The notes below the pieces were generated by a model. The model worked only from the letters and a program-made list of their open reading frames with translations. It was not told the origin of the DNA and made no database searches. From positions 1 to 18,477 of the forward strand of contig CAZFUY010000060.1 in assembly GCA_964522445.1 (NCBI GenBank): a stretch of 18,477 bases of DNA, in the 5' to 3' direction. Below are positions 1-6,329 of this stretch, in pieces; positions within the stretch are counted from its first letter, which is position 1; every line of letters begins with the position of its first letter. The translations under genes and the position numbers were made by a program. The DNA is from CAZFUY01 sp964522445. Its GTDB lineage: Bacteria; Pseudomonadota; Gammaproteobacteria; SZUA-229.

Positions 1-44
1 TCAACATGCTCATTAATTACTTTTGTTTCTGATTCAATATTCAT
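1..44 (-). CDS. Possible 5' end of a gene leaving the window
   Basis: An ATG at 44-42 opens a frame that stays open for 14 codons to the window edge (peptide begins MNIESETKVINEHV). No Shine-Dalgarno sequence is visible before it, and the stretch is too short to test. It is listed only because it runs in the same direction as the neighbouring genes and nothing contradicts it. Confidence 0.2.
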   Translation of the reverse strand, partial: MNIESETKVINEHV

Positions 45-76
45 TTTTTAAATTACACTTTTAATAAACTTAAATC

Positions 77-145
77 GTAGGGTGCGCCATGCGCACCATG
101 AAAAACCTAACCTACTGAGATTCTGGTGCGCACGGCACACCCTAC
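77..145. repeat. Long inverted repeat, GTAGGGTG family
   Basis: Two 22-base arms (77-98 and 124-145) begin with GTAGGGTG and end with CACCCTAC. They pair with only two mismatches, both allowed as G-U pairs in RNA, around a loop of about 25 bases. The inner part GTGCGC..GCGCAC is itself self-complementary. The tail CACCCTACAGA recurs at the hairpin at 8831-8856, so this belongs to a dispersed repeat family of the kind seen between genes in many gammaproteobacteria. It could act as a transcript-end hairpin, but no T-run marks it as an intrinsic terminator. Confidence 0.8.
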
Positions 146-174
146 AGAATCACTATATTCTTAATCACCTAAAT

Positions 175-285
175 CTATAAACGCCCTAAAATTCGCATAA
201 TAATTTTATAAAACATTCGATATAACCCCCAACCAATAACAATCAGCAAAGGGATGTAGGGAACGATAGCATCAAATAAATCCAT
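175..285 (-). CDS. Predicted 36-aa single-pass membrane microprotein
   Basis: A short frame from ATG (285-283) to TAG (177-175) encodes 36 residues starting MDLFDAIVPYIPLLIVIGWG. It has one hydrophobic segment (about residues 5-22, with Pro and Gly-Trp-Gly) and a basic tail ending KIIMRILGRL. A weak Shine-Dalgarno (GAGA, 7 bases before the ATG) is present. The architecture of one membrane helix plus a cationic tail matches many bacterial membrane microproteins, including type I toxins, but there is no family match I can name. Its direction agrees with the island genes upstream. Whether it is expressed cannot be told from the sequence; a chance frame remains possible. Confidence 0.4.
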   Translation of the reverse strand: MDLFDAIVPYIPLLIVIGWGLYRMFYKIIMRILGRL

Positions 286-323
286 AATTAATCTCGATAT
301 CAAAAAAGATCAAACCATAACCT

Positions 324-339
324 GGGATCATATGATCCC
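324..339. repeat. Perfect 16-bp palindrome
   Basis: GGGATCATATGATCCC reads the same on both strands with no mismatch and no spacer. It lies between the microprotein at 175-285 and the Fic-like remnant. It could be a binding site for a dimeric regulator of the small gene below it, or a simple cruciform. No second copy is seen in the window. Confidence 0.5.
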
Positions 340-372
340 GTTACCCTGTCTAGCGACCAACCTGCAACTATA

Positions 373-476
373 TTATTTAGTATTTTCAATTATATCTAAT
401 ATAAATTCTACAAATGGTAGTAATAGTTTTTAACCGATGCTGATTCAAGTGCATCTAAATATTCTCTTCTAGTTTT
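373..476 (-). pseudogene. Frameshifted remnant resembling the C-terminus of a Fic-family protein
   Basis: Reading leftward, a frame bounded by a stop at 479-477 gives KTRREYLDALESASVK. After a run of A residues the next frame gives LLPFVEFILDIIENTK followed by TAA (375-373). Joined across one frameshift these give EYLDALESASV..LLPFVEFI, which matches what I recall of the C-terminal end of Fic/Doc-family AMP-transferases. The catalytic HPFxxGNGR motif and everything N-terminal are absent, so it cannot be active. The remnant suggests an old toxin or AMPylator gene lost from this island. Family assignment is from memory of the pattern and rests on about 30 residues. Confidence 0.4.
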
Positions 477-569
477 CTATTTTTTAATCTGTAATTTTTA
501 AGAGTTTCTCAACTGTTCCTTTATTGGTAGAAGTTTTCTAGGTCATTCAGAATAAATAGATAAATACAT

Positions 570-932
570 TTAACAATGTACAGATAATGAACAATCCCAT
601 TTTTGTCTAACACTACGAAAAGTTTCCAATAAATTATCTGTTGTACCCCAATAATTTATTGTTTTAATTTCATTGTCAGTGGCAGGTCGTAATTTTGAGA
701 ACTCATGAAAAGTGTGGTCTGCTCTGGTTGGGCCATTACTAAACTTCCAGAGCTGTGAATATAAAGTAGGGATACCCACTTGCTCTGCTACAAAACATTC
801 TTCTGAATCAAGCAATGACTCTATCTTAGAAACATAGTTTTTAGTTATATCTCCAGCTAATAACACCTGCCCCCATGCTTTAAAATTATTAGCATCAGGG
901 TATAGGTATTCCATAATAAAATAATTACTCAT
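570..932 (-). CDS. Hypothetical protein, 120 aa
   Basis: I do not recognise a family. The protein begins MSNYFIMEYLYPDANNFKAWGQ and is acidic and soluble-looking, with aromatic and Trp residues spread along it, no signal peptide and no membrane segment. The ATG at 932 has a good ribosome binding site (AAGGA about 9 bases upstream). It lies 55 bases after the SBD-HNH nuclease gene on the same strand, so it is probably the last gene of that transcript. Position and size would suit an accessory or immunity-type partner of the nuclease, but nothing in the residues shows this. Confidence 0.7.
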   Translation of the reverse strand: MSNYFIMEYLYPDANNFKAWGQVLLAGDITKNYVSKIESLLDSEECFVAEQVGIPTLYSQLWKFSNGPTRADHTFHEFSKLRPATDNEIKTINYWGTTDNLLETFRSVRQKWDCSLSVHC

Positions 933-987
933 AAAATCTTTCCTTATATTTTAAGCTATGATTATTTCACTGCTTTACAATCAATTA

Positions 988-2148
988 TTATTCCCACTTC
1001 TCAAAAATATGTTCTCTATGATATGCCAAATAGTCTTGATGCTGGTTTGCCACATTAATTTTCATATTTGCCTTAATTCCTAGCATTCTTGGTGACTCAA
1101 TAAATTCTGATGTTCTAATTATACCTTTATCAGTAAAACTGATATATCCAAGATCAAAAGCTTTATCTAAATTTGGTAACAACAAAATACCATTATACTT
1201 ATCCAGACGTTCTGTAGAGTTTGCAGATCGCCAAGGTTTGATATGTGATGCAACTAAAAACTGCGTTGATGTATAACCTGTTACTGCGCAACCTTTCCAG
1301 TATTTGATTAATTTTTCTCGAAATTTTCCCTGCCCTACACGGGTATTCACTAACATTGCTTTTTGAGTGCTCTCAATGCTCTCATCATTAATGATTTCTT
1401 CTATATCTTGAGAAACTTGCATCTGACAGGTAATTGCTAAAAAATCCTTATAGCTATTTAGCGCACAGCTATACATGTTTTTGCCTATAGTATTTTTCTC
1501 CCTAAATACTGAATAGTCAGCTAATTGTTCCGCAACGCTGTGGATTGTTGAATAAGATTGGATAGCAATTAGATTTTGCTGGCTGATATTGGCATCATTA
1601 GCCCACTTAGAAATAGAGCCCTTAACTGCACCAACATAACTCATTGCTGTTTTTTCAGATTTACCCATTGAGCGCAACCAGCGATGAAATTGAACGGATA
1701 AGTCTTCAAGATTCTCTAGCAGAGCTTCTTTAACTAAGCCTCTAGTCAGACCATTACGAAAATATTCATATACCTCGTCATCTAAATAAGCATAATCTAT
1801 AACATCGAATAATACTTTCTTACTGGGTGTGCCACCTTTTGCTTTTAATTTGTCGAAAGACTCTTGTTTACCCTCTTTTATCTTGAAGTGCCAAAACCCA
1901 TCATTATGGAGATGATAAAATGGCTGTATTATTTTATCAGCATCATTAGATTTTTTAAGGCGTTGAAAGTGAAAACTGAATGCAGTTTTTAATTCACCAT
2001 TAATTTCAAATGTATTATTAATGACTTGGCCATTTTTAATTAAGTCCATCACTGCAAATAATAAGCAAACCTTGTGAGGCTTTGGGTGGCCACTGGAACG
2101 GTCAACATTTAAGCTACTAAGTTTATTCTGATAAAAAGCACTGATCAC
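988..2148 (-). CDS. HNH endonuclease with N-terminal sulfur-binding-like domain (type IV restriction-like)
   Basis: The 386-residue protein has three parts. Residues about 20-90 carry KPHKVCLLFAVMDLI and PFYHLHNDGFWHF, the two signature stretches of the ScoMcrA-type sulfur-binding domain that reads phosphorothioate DNA. Residues about 140-240 are helical and resemble a SAM-like core-binding domain. Residues 270-335 form an HNH_2 nuclease: RVGQGKFR, Cys287, the ASHIKPW His302, Asn319 and NLDKAFD. The third metal position is not a His here, a variation I recall in the family but would check. The start is GTG with GGAG 9 bases upstream, and it overlaps the TAG of the HIT gene by one base (TAGTG), so translation is coupled. 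It probably cuts invading modified DNA. No dnd or ssp modification genes are in this window. Confidence 0.8.
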   Translation of the reverse strand: MISAFYQNKLSSLNVDRSSGHPKPHKVCLLFAVMDLIKNGQVINNTFEINGELKTAFSFHFQRLKKSNDADKIIQPFYHLHNDGFWHFKIKEGKQESFDKLKAKGGTPSKKVLFDVIDYAYLDDEVYEYFRNGLTRGLVKEALLENLEDLSVQFHRWLRSMGKSEKTAMSYVGAVKGSISKWANDANISQQNLIAIQSYSTIHSVAEQLADYSVFREKNTIGKNMYSCALNSYKDFLAITCQMQVSQDIEEIINDESIESTQKAMLVNTRVGQGKFREKLIKYWKGCAVTGYTSTQFLVASHIKPWRSANSTERLDKYNGILLLPNLDKAFDLGYISFTDKGIIRTSEFIESPRMLGIKANMKINVANQHQDYLAYHREHIFEKWE

Positions 2149-2546
2149 TAATCATCACTCCAATAAATCGCTTTTTCTGGCTTAATCCAACGCACACCAC
2201 CTCTAGGGTCATCTACATCACCTTTATAACGAGGAATCAAATGAATATGTAAATGAGGAACCGTTTGGCCTGCTGCTGCTCCGTCATTTATACCAATATT
2301 ATAAGCATCAGGTTTTGATTTTTTATCTAGATCTTTTTTAACCAAATCTAAAAGACCAAACAAAGCCTGCCGTTCTTCAGCAGATATTTCAAAGAAAGAA
2401 CCTATGTGCCGTTTAGGTATAATTAATGTATGCCCTTCACTAACAGGGTAAGCATCAGGCATTACAAATGCAAAATCATTCTGTTCAATAATCCTATGCG
2501 CCTCATCATGGTTGACTATTACACAAAATGGACATTTATTAGGCAT
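2148..2546 (-). CDS. HIT-family protein
   Basis: A histidine-triad protein of the nucleotidyl hydrolase/transferase superfamily. The triad HLHIHLIPR supplies the catalytic histidines near the C-terminus, preceded by a CPFC motif near the N-terminus and followed by GGVRWIKPEKAIYW. Members bind purine nucleotides and hydrolyse AMP-linked or dinucleoside substrates. I prefer the ATG at 2546, which has GAGTGAG just upstream, over the GTG at 2555 three codons earlier. The stop overlaps the SBD-HNH start, and the GIY-YIG gene ends 25 bases upstream. HIT genes are usually housekeeping, but tight coupling to a restriction nuclease suggests a linked role here, such as clearing nucleotide adducts or signal nucleotides. 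Confidence 0.9.
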   Translation of the reverse strand: MPNKCPFCVIVNHDEAHRIIEQNDFAFVMPDAYPVSEGHTLIIPKRHIGSFFEISAEERQALFGLLDLVKKDLDKKSKPDAYNIGINDGAAAGQTVPHLHIHLIPRYKGDVDDPRGGVRWIKPEKAIYWSDD

Positions 2547-2571
2547 TATGCTCACTCAATAAAAACATTAA

Positions 2572-3408
2572 CTATTCACTCAACTCAATTTCTTTTAATT
2601 TTTTTCCTTCTTTAGTCTTCCATGAGGTAAGCCCATTAGAAGTTCCACCTCTAATGGCTGCAGCAGCAAGACTTGGGCTTGTAAATTCATAATCTCGTGA
2701 GAAAACCAAATGATTATCCTGCTGAACCAAAATACCTTTATCAATTAATTGTTCACGCCGCACACGACTTCTTACAGCTGAATTTCTATGCTCAAGAACA
2801 GCTTCTGAGTCTTTATATACAATAAAACCATTATCTGTTCGGTTGCCGTAAGCCACTAGCTTCTTTATTGTACATATAAGCCTATCATCCAAGGTTTGCT
2901 TGCTTACTTCAGGCACTGAAAACAATGCAGTTCCCATTACAGGGAGTAACTTTAGTATTCTATCCAGAAATATATCCATCTCGGCCTTATCAGATTCAGG
3001 CAACCTGGCACCACTACTCTGAGTATTTTGAATAATACCTTTGTCTGCCCTCATTCCGATATCTATCAACTTCCCTTCAAGATACTTTATATGGGCTTTA
3101 GTCAGGTTTTCATCTTTGCTTACAAAAGCTACAACCTGATTCCAGAATTCTTTCGATAAATGTTGTTTCAATCGCTTAGCCACTTCTTCTGCCTCACCCA
3201 CATAGGCAGATGGCTCACCAGTTTCAATATTATTACCTATTAAGAAATAAACACCGGGGCGACTAGATTCTTCACGCTTGCTTAAATCATCTAGTTCTTT
3301 TCTTGAACAGGCAATGGCTTTACCTGACCAATTGGATATTTCAGCAGTGCGTAAACCCGATGAAGAGCCCTTTGCTAAGAATATTTTTATTGATAGTGGC
3401 TCACTCAT
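2572..3408 (-). CDS. GIY-YIG nuclease with DUF4357-like C-terminus
   Basis: The 278-residue protein has a GIY-YIG core at about residues 50-115: RPGVYFLIG (GIY strand), AYVGEA (YIG strand), the helix Arg79 in VAKRLKQH, and Glu111 in YLEGKLI as the metal-binding residue. All catalytic positions appear present. Residues about 225-275 (LVFSRDYEFTSPSLAAAAIRGG) match the DUF4357 domain often found at the end of such proteins. It starts at ATG 3408 with GGAG 6 bases upstream. The gap to the HEPN gene upstream is 83 bases, AT-rich and possibly carrying its own promoter. Proteins of this architecture are common in accessory islands, and DNA cleavage is the likely activity; the target is unknown. Confidence 0.85.
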   Translation of the reverse strand: MSEPLSIKIFLAKGSSSGLRTAEISNWSGKAIACSRKELDDLSKREESSRPGVYFLIGNNIETGEPSAYVGEAEEVAKRLKQHLSKEFWNQVVAFVSKDENLTKAHIKYLEGKLIDIGMRADKGIIQNTQSSGARLPESDKAEMDIFLDRILKLLPVMGTALFSVPEVSKQTLDDRLICTIKKLVAYGNRTDNGFIVYKDSEAVLEHRNSAVRSRVRREQLIDKGILVQQDNHLVFSRDYEFTSPSLAAAAIRGGTSNGLTSWKTKEGKKLKEIELSE

Positions 3409-3491
3409 TTAATACTCCAACTAAAAAACAGGAATAATATAACAATTATTTCTTATTTCTTATTTTTTCTATTTGACACAACTTTGTTTAA

Positions 3492-3998
3492 TTACCTTAC
3501 CATTGTCTTAGCGAGACAGTGTATTATTTCTTTGCCATCCTCATATGACTGTACTACTTCGGAATAAGTCGCAGTTGTACTTATTTTTCCTTCATGTGCA
3601 AAATCATTTCTCCAGGTAATTAGATTGCTATATGAACTTTTTATATCACGCTTGTTTTTTTGTAAGTAAGCACTAGAAATTATTTCTAGATTTTTCTCAA
3701 ATCGACTCTTATAACGACCACCAAATCTTTTTATGTAATCATCTTTAATCACTTTAACTTTAATTCTTCCATTTATTCGATCAAAGTATGATTCAGTAAA
3801 CACCCCTAACACTTTATGTTTTTTGGCCCCGAACTCAATGAACACATCTTTAATTGCAAGCTCATATACAGTAACTGCTGCTATTGCAACAAAACCTACA
3901 TATTTTGCCTGTAATAATGGATCTGTAAGTGTGGGAACTACAGAATTTAGGTGATTTACCACATCATCTGCATGTTTAAAATGATTAGCATAAGACAT
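3492..3998 (-). CDS. HEPN-domain RNase-like protein
   Basis: A 168-residue, mostly helical protein. Its C-terminal third carries TWRNDFAHEGK (Arg130, Asn131, His135), the R-N-x3-H signature of HEPN ribonucleases, in the setting typical of the MAE_28990/RiboL-PSP-HEPN groups. HEPN proteins cut RNA as dimers and are frequent effectors of abortive infection and toxin systems. The ATG directly follows the TAA of the DUF262 gene with no intervening base, and a GGA lies 7 bases upstream inside that gene, so the two are made together. DUF262 plus HEPN is a recurrent pairing. The exact HEPN subgroup is an inference from the motif and partner. Confidence 0.75.
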   Translation of the reverse strand: MSYANHFKHADDVVNHLNSVVPTLTDPLLQAKYVGFVAIAAVTVYELAIKDVFIEFGAKKHKVLGVFTESYFDRINGRIKVKVIKDDYIKRFGGRYKSRFEKNLEIISSAYLQKNKRDIKSSYSNLITWRNDFAHEGKISTTATYSEVVQSYEDGKEIIHCLAKTMVR

Positions 3999-5084
3999 TT
4001 AGTTATCCAAAATATATTTTTTAACGACTCTTATTCTATCTTGGACAGTTTTGCTATCCGTCGTATTATAACTTGTATAATCATTGAACTTAGCATCACC
4101 CTTTAAAGCTTTGTATTTGTCCTTCAAAGAAGGTATATTTATTTTTTCAAAATTCTCAATCAAAACACTAAAGACTGAATCAAGTGCTGATACATTTAGC
4201 GGGCCTCGTAAATGAAATGGCTTTAAGCCAATCTCATCAATGACAATTTTTGTTATTTTGGAGAAGACTTCAAAGAAAGATTTAACCTTCTTTGACTTTC
4301 CATCACCATGTTTTTTCATAGTGACATTTAAAAATTCCTTCATAGGCTTTTCATAATTATTAGATGTACCTGCTAATGAAAATACTCTAAGTAGAAGTTC
4401 AATATCTTTCTGATGTTTATCTAAATAAGGTTTACCAAGAATCTTTCGCCAATTTGAATCTTTGTTCGCTTCTTTTAGTAATTGATTAAATTCACCACGA
4501 AATACAACATTTCTAATTTCTTGTGGTCGTAGAGGTGTACCTCCTGTATTTAATCTTTCAAAAATATGAAAAGCACTTGTGTTCTCACCAATAGGATTTA
4601 GTTGACGAATATTCACTGCTCGTAAAACAGCTTGTTTGATTTTTCTTTGATCAGATTTCTCTAAATCCTCATAACATTTATTGTAATATGGGCTTTTTTT
4701 ATTCAACCCTGTCAGCCGAAAAACTTGTCGCTTACCATGTGTGCTCTCTTTGCCAAAATACCCTTCAAAGAAAAATACAATACTCAATATGCGTTGTTGT
4801 CCATCAATTACTAAATTTCTATTATCATCATCTATGTAAAAGAAAACAGGAGGCACTGGTAATCCGCTTAAAAAAGAATCTATTAATAGTGATGATTGGC
4901 GAATTGACCAAACAAACTCACGCTGAAATTCTGGGATAGTTATATCCTTATCATTCCACATTGTTGCAATTCCTGAAAGAGTAAAATCAGATGGATATGT
5001 GGCAATATCATATTCTATAGATATATCATCTTCTTCAGCCTCTTCTTCTAAATCAATGTCGTCTTCTGAAAAACGATCAGCCAT
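3999..5084 (-). CDS. DUF262 (GmrS-like, ParB/Srx fold) protein
   Basis: The 361-residue protein begins with a very acidic stretch (residues 7-25), then the DUF262 domain: ITIPEFQREFVWS (49-60), LPVPPVFFYI, LVIDGQQRILS (91-101) with the DGQQR nucleotide-handling motif, and FERLNTGGTPLRPQEIRN (175-192). In GmrSD restriction enzymes this domain binds and hydrolyses NTPs and is followed by a DUF1524 HNH nuclease. Here there is no DUF1524; the helical C-terminus ends the protein and a separate HEPN gene follows. The effector may thus be an RNase instead of a DNase. The start ATG has GAGAGG about 8 bases upstream. It is the first gene of the coupled pair. Confidence 0.85.
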   Translation of the reverse strand: MADRFSEDDIDLEEEAEEDDISIEYDIATYPSDFTLSGIATMWNDKDITIPEFQREFVWSIRQSSLLIDSFLSGLPVPPVFFYIDDDNRNLVIDGQQRILSIVFFFEGYFGKESTHGKRQVFRLTGLNKKSPYYNKCYEDLEKSDQRKIKQAVLRAVNIRQLNPIGENTSAFHIFERLNTGGTPLRPQEIRNVVFRGEFNQLLKEANKDSNWRKILGKPYLDKHQKDIELLLRVFSLAGTSNNYEKPMKEFLNVTMKKHGDGKSKKVKSFFEVFSKITKIVIDEIGLKPFHLRGPLNVSALDSVFSVLIENFEKINIPSLKDKYKALKGDAKFNDYTSYNTTDSKTVQDRIRVVKKYILDN

Positions 5085-5159
5085 TTTTTGATCCTCTCAT
5101 GATAATAGGTTAGTAATTTTTTTATCAAATATAATAATGTAACTAAAACATAATGCCAA

Positions 5160-5189
5160 ATTATACAAAATATTTTAAGTTATCATTAA
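5160..5189 (-). promoter_or_regulatory. Candidate sigma-70 promoter for the DUF262-HEPN genes
   Basis: On the minus strand a perfect TATAAT (5165-5160) lies 76 bases before the DUF262 start codon. The best -35 is weak (TTAATG at 18-base spacing, 5189-5184). The surrounding DNA is very AT-rich, so a chance -10 is possible. Confidence 0.35.
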
Positions 5190-5287
5190 ACTAAGTATTT
5201 CTTCTACTTTTTAATATTATTCAAAATAGTGACTTAGGAACAGACGCACAAAAATAGCGTCATGTCTTTTTCCTAACAACCATTCAC

Positions 5288-5641
5288 TTAATACTCCGTA
5301 TACTTCTTAGCACTACCCCAAACCTTATCTGCTGGATATTTAATTTCATTCTGTTTTATTTTTTTATTCACAGCTTCAAATAAATCAATATTTAATTTAT
5401 CAGCTAGTCGAATAAGGTATATAAATGTATCTGCCAGTTCTGTTTCAACTTCTTTTAATTTGTCTTTGGGGAGAGTGTTACTTTGTTCTTCAGTGAGCCA
5501 TTGAAAGTGTTCGATAATTTCTGCCACTTCAGCACTGAGTGCCATGGATAAATTCTTGGGGGAATGGAATTGCTCCCAGTCACGTTCTTCTGCAAACTGG
5601 CGTAGGCGCTGTTTTAGATTATTGAGATCAGAGTTATTCAT
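5288..5641 (-). CDS. MazG-like nucleotide pyrophosphohydrolase
   Basis: A 117-residue single-domain protein of the all-alpha NTP pyrophosphatase superfamily, close to the dCTP pyrophosphatase/RS21-C6 branch. The metal-binding motif is seen as SAEVAEIIEHFQW (Glu38, Glu41, Glu44) followed by ETELADTFIYLIRLAD (Glu68, Asp71), together the ExxE..ExxD signature. It hydrolyses (d)NTPs to NMP and pyrophosphate, for house-cleaning of abnormal nucleotides. No good Shine-Dalgarno precedes the ATG. It lies 204 bases upstream of the DUF262 gene on the same strand, so joint transcription is possible but unproven. Its presumed leader contains the tandem repeat array at 5692-5920. Confidence 0.9.
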   Translation of the reverse strand: MNNSDLNNLKQRLRQFAEERDWEQFHSPKNLSMALSAEVAEIIEHFQWLTEEQSNTLPKDKLKEVETELADTFIYLIRLADKLNIDLFEAVNKKIKQNEIKYPADKVWGSAKKYTEY

Positions 5642-5691
5642 TTAATTATTAAGTTTAGTGTGATTATTGGGTTTAAGATCCCTCCACTACA

Positions 5692-5920
5692 CTTCGCTCC
5701 GGTCGAGATGACAATGGGGCATCGCTCCGGTCGGGATGACAATGGGGCTTCACTCCAAGTCGGGGTGACAATGGAACTTCGCTCTGGTCGGGATGACAAT
5801 CCGGTCAGGGTGACAATGGGACTTCGCTCTAGCAGGGATGACAATGCCGGGGCGGGATGGCAATGGAGTTTTGCTCTAGCCGGGATGACAGCGGGGTTTT
5901 GTTCTAGTTGGGGTAATAAC
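5692..5920. repeat. Degenerate tandem array, about nine units of 28 bp
   Basis: Nine head-to-tail units follow CTTCGCTCYRGTCGGGATGA then CAATGGGG. Units begin near 5692, 5720, 5748, 5777, 5801, 5822, 5847, 5869 and 5897. Units 1, 2 and 8 are 28 bases, unit 3 is 29, and the others lack 3-7 bases. The array is G+C-rich against AT-rich surroundings. On the minus strand each unit reads GTCATCCCGACCGGAGCG, the same core as the arm of the hairpin repeat at 8737 (GTCATCCCGAGCAAAGTCGA). The flank on one side even continues GGAGGGATCTT as in that repeat. The array thus appears to be a tandem expansion of one half of the dispersed repeat. Open frames of 88 and 115 codons crossing it are by-products. 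Confidence 0.85.
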
Positions 5921-6287
5921 ATTTGATATCCATTTTGGTATTCTTTTCCCTCCCTGCCCTTATTACTTTTATGCGCCTCCTGCACTGTTGTTACCTGATA
6001 CTACCACAGTATTTGTGACTTTATTAATTTTAAGTATTTGATTTTTATATATTAATAATGACTAATGCAAATACCTAACCGATACTTAAATCAGCCAGCC
6101 TGTGAGTTTGGATAATGCAGCTATTTGTTATTAGAGTAGATCACGCCTCAAAATCATACCGGGGTGACAGGATTAGTATTGTGCGAAGTTTTCAAATAAT
6201 CATAAGCAATACAGTATCTTGTTAAAAATATAAAAAATTATCAGTTAATAGAGTATGTGACCCTGCCCCTATCTCAGGCTTCAACTA
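5921..6287. other. Non-coding interval between repeat array and the mechanosensitive channel gene
   Basis: No gene is supported here. It holds a perfect 9-base inverted repeat (TTTAAGTAT at 6029-6037 and ATACTTAAA at 6082-6090, 44 bases apart) and a stray repeat fragment, CCGGGGTGACA, near 6160. The last 70 bases are very AT-rich and probably contain the channel gene promoter, but no convincing -35/-10 pair can be picked out. Divergent promoters for the MazG-like and channel genes must lie here or within the array. Confidence 0.5.
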
Positions 6288-6329
6288 TTGATTACAATAA
6301 ACGCTATAAATCAGTCAATAAAATACAAT

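Noticed and set aside
2430..2615. 61-aa plus-strand frame over the HIT gene start
   Set aside because: It is antisense to the HIT coding region and an AT-rich gap, with no motif.
5692..5920. CRISPR array
   Set aside because: Units are directly contiguous, degenerate and have no unique spacers; no cas genes are present.
5660..5985. Open frames of 88 aa (plus) and 115 aa (minus) across the repeat array
   Set aside because: Their products are repeats of the tandem unit, both strands are open over the same bases, and no ribosome binding site or family supports either. They are by-products of the array.
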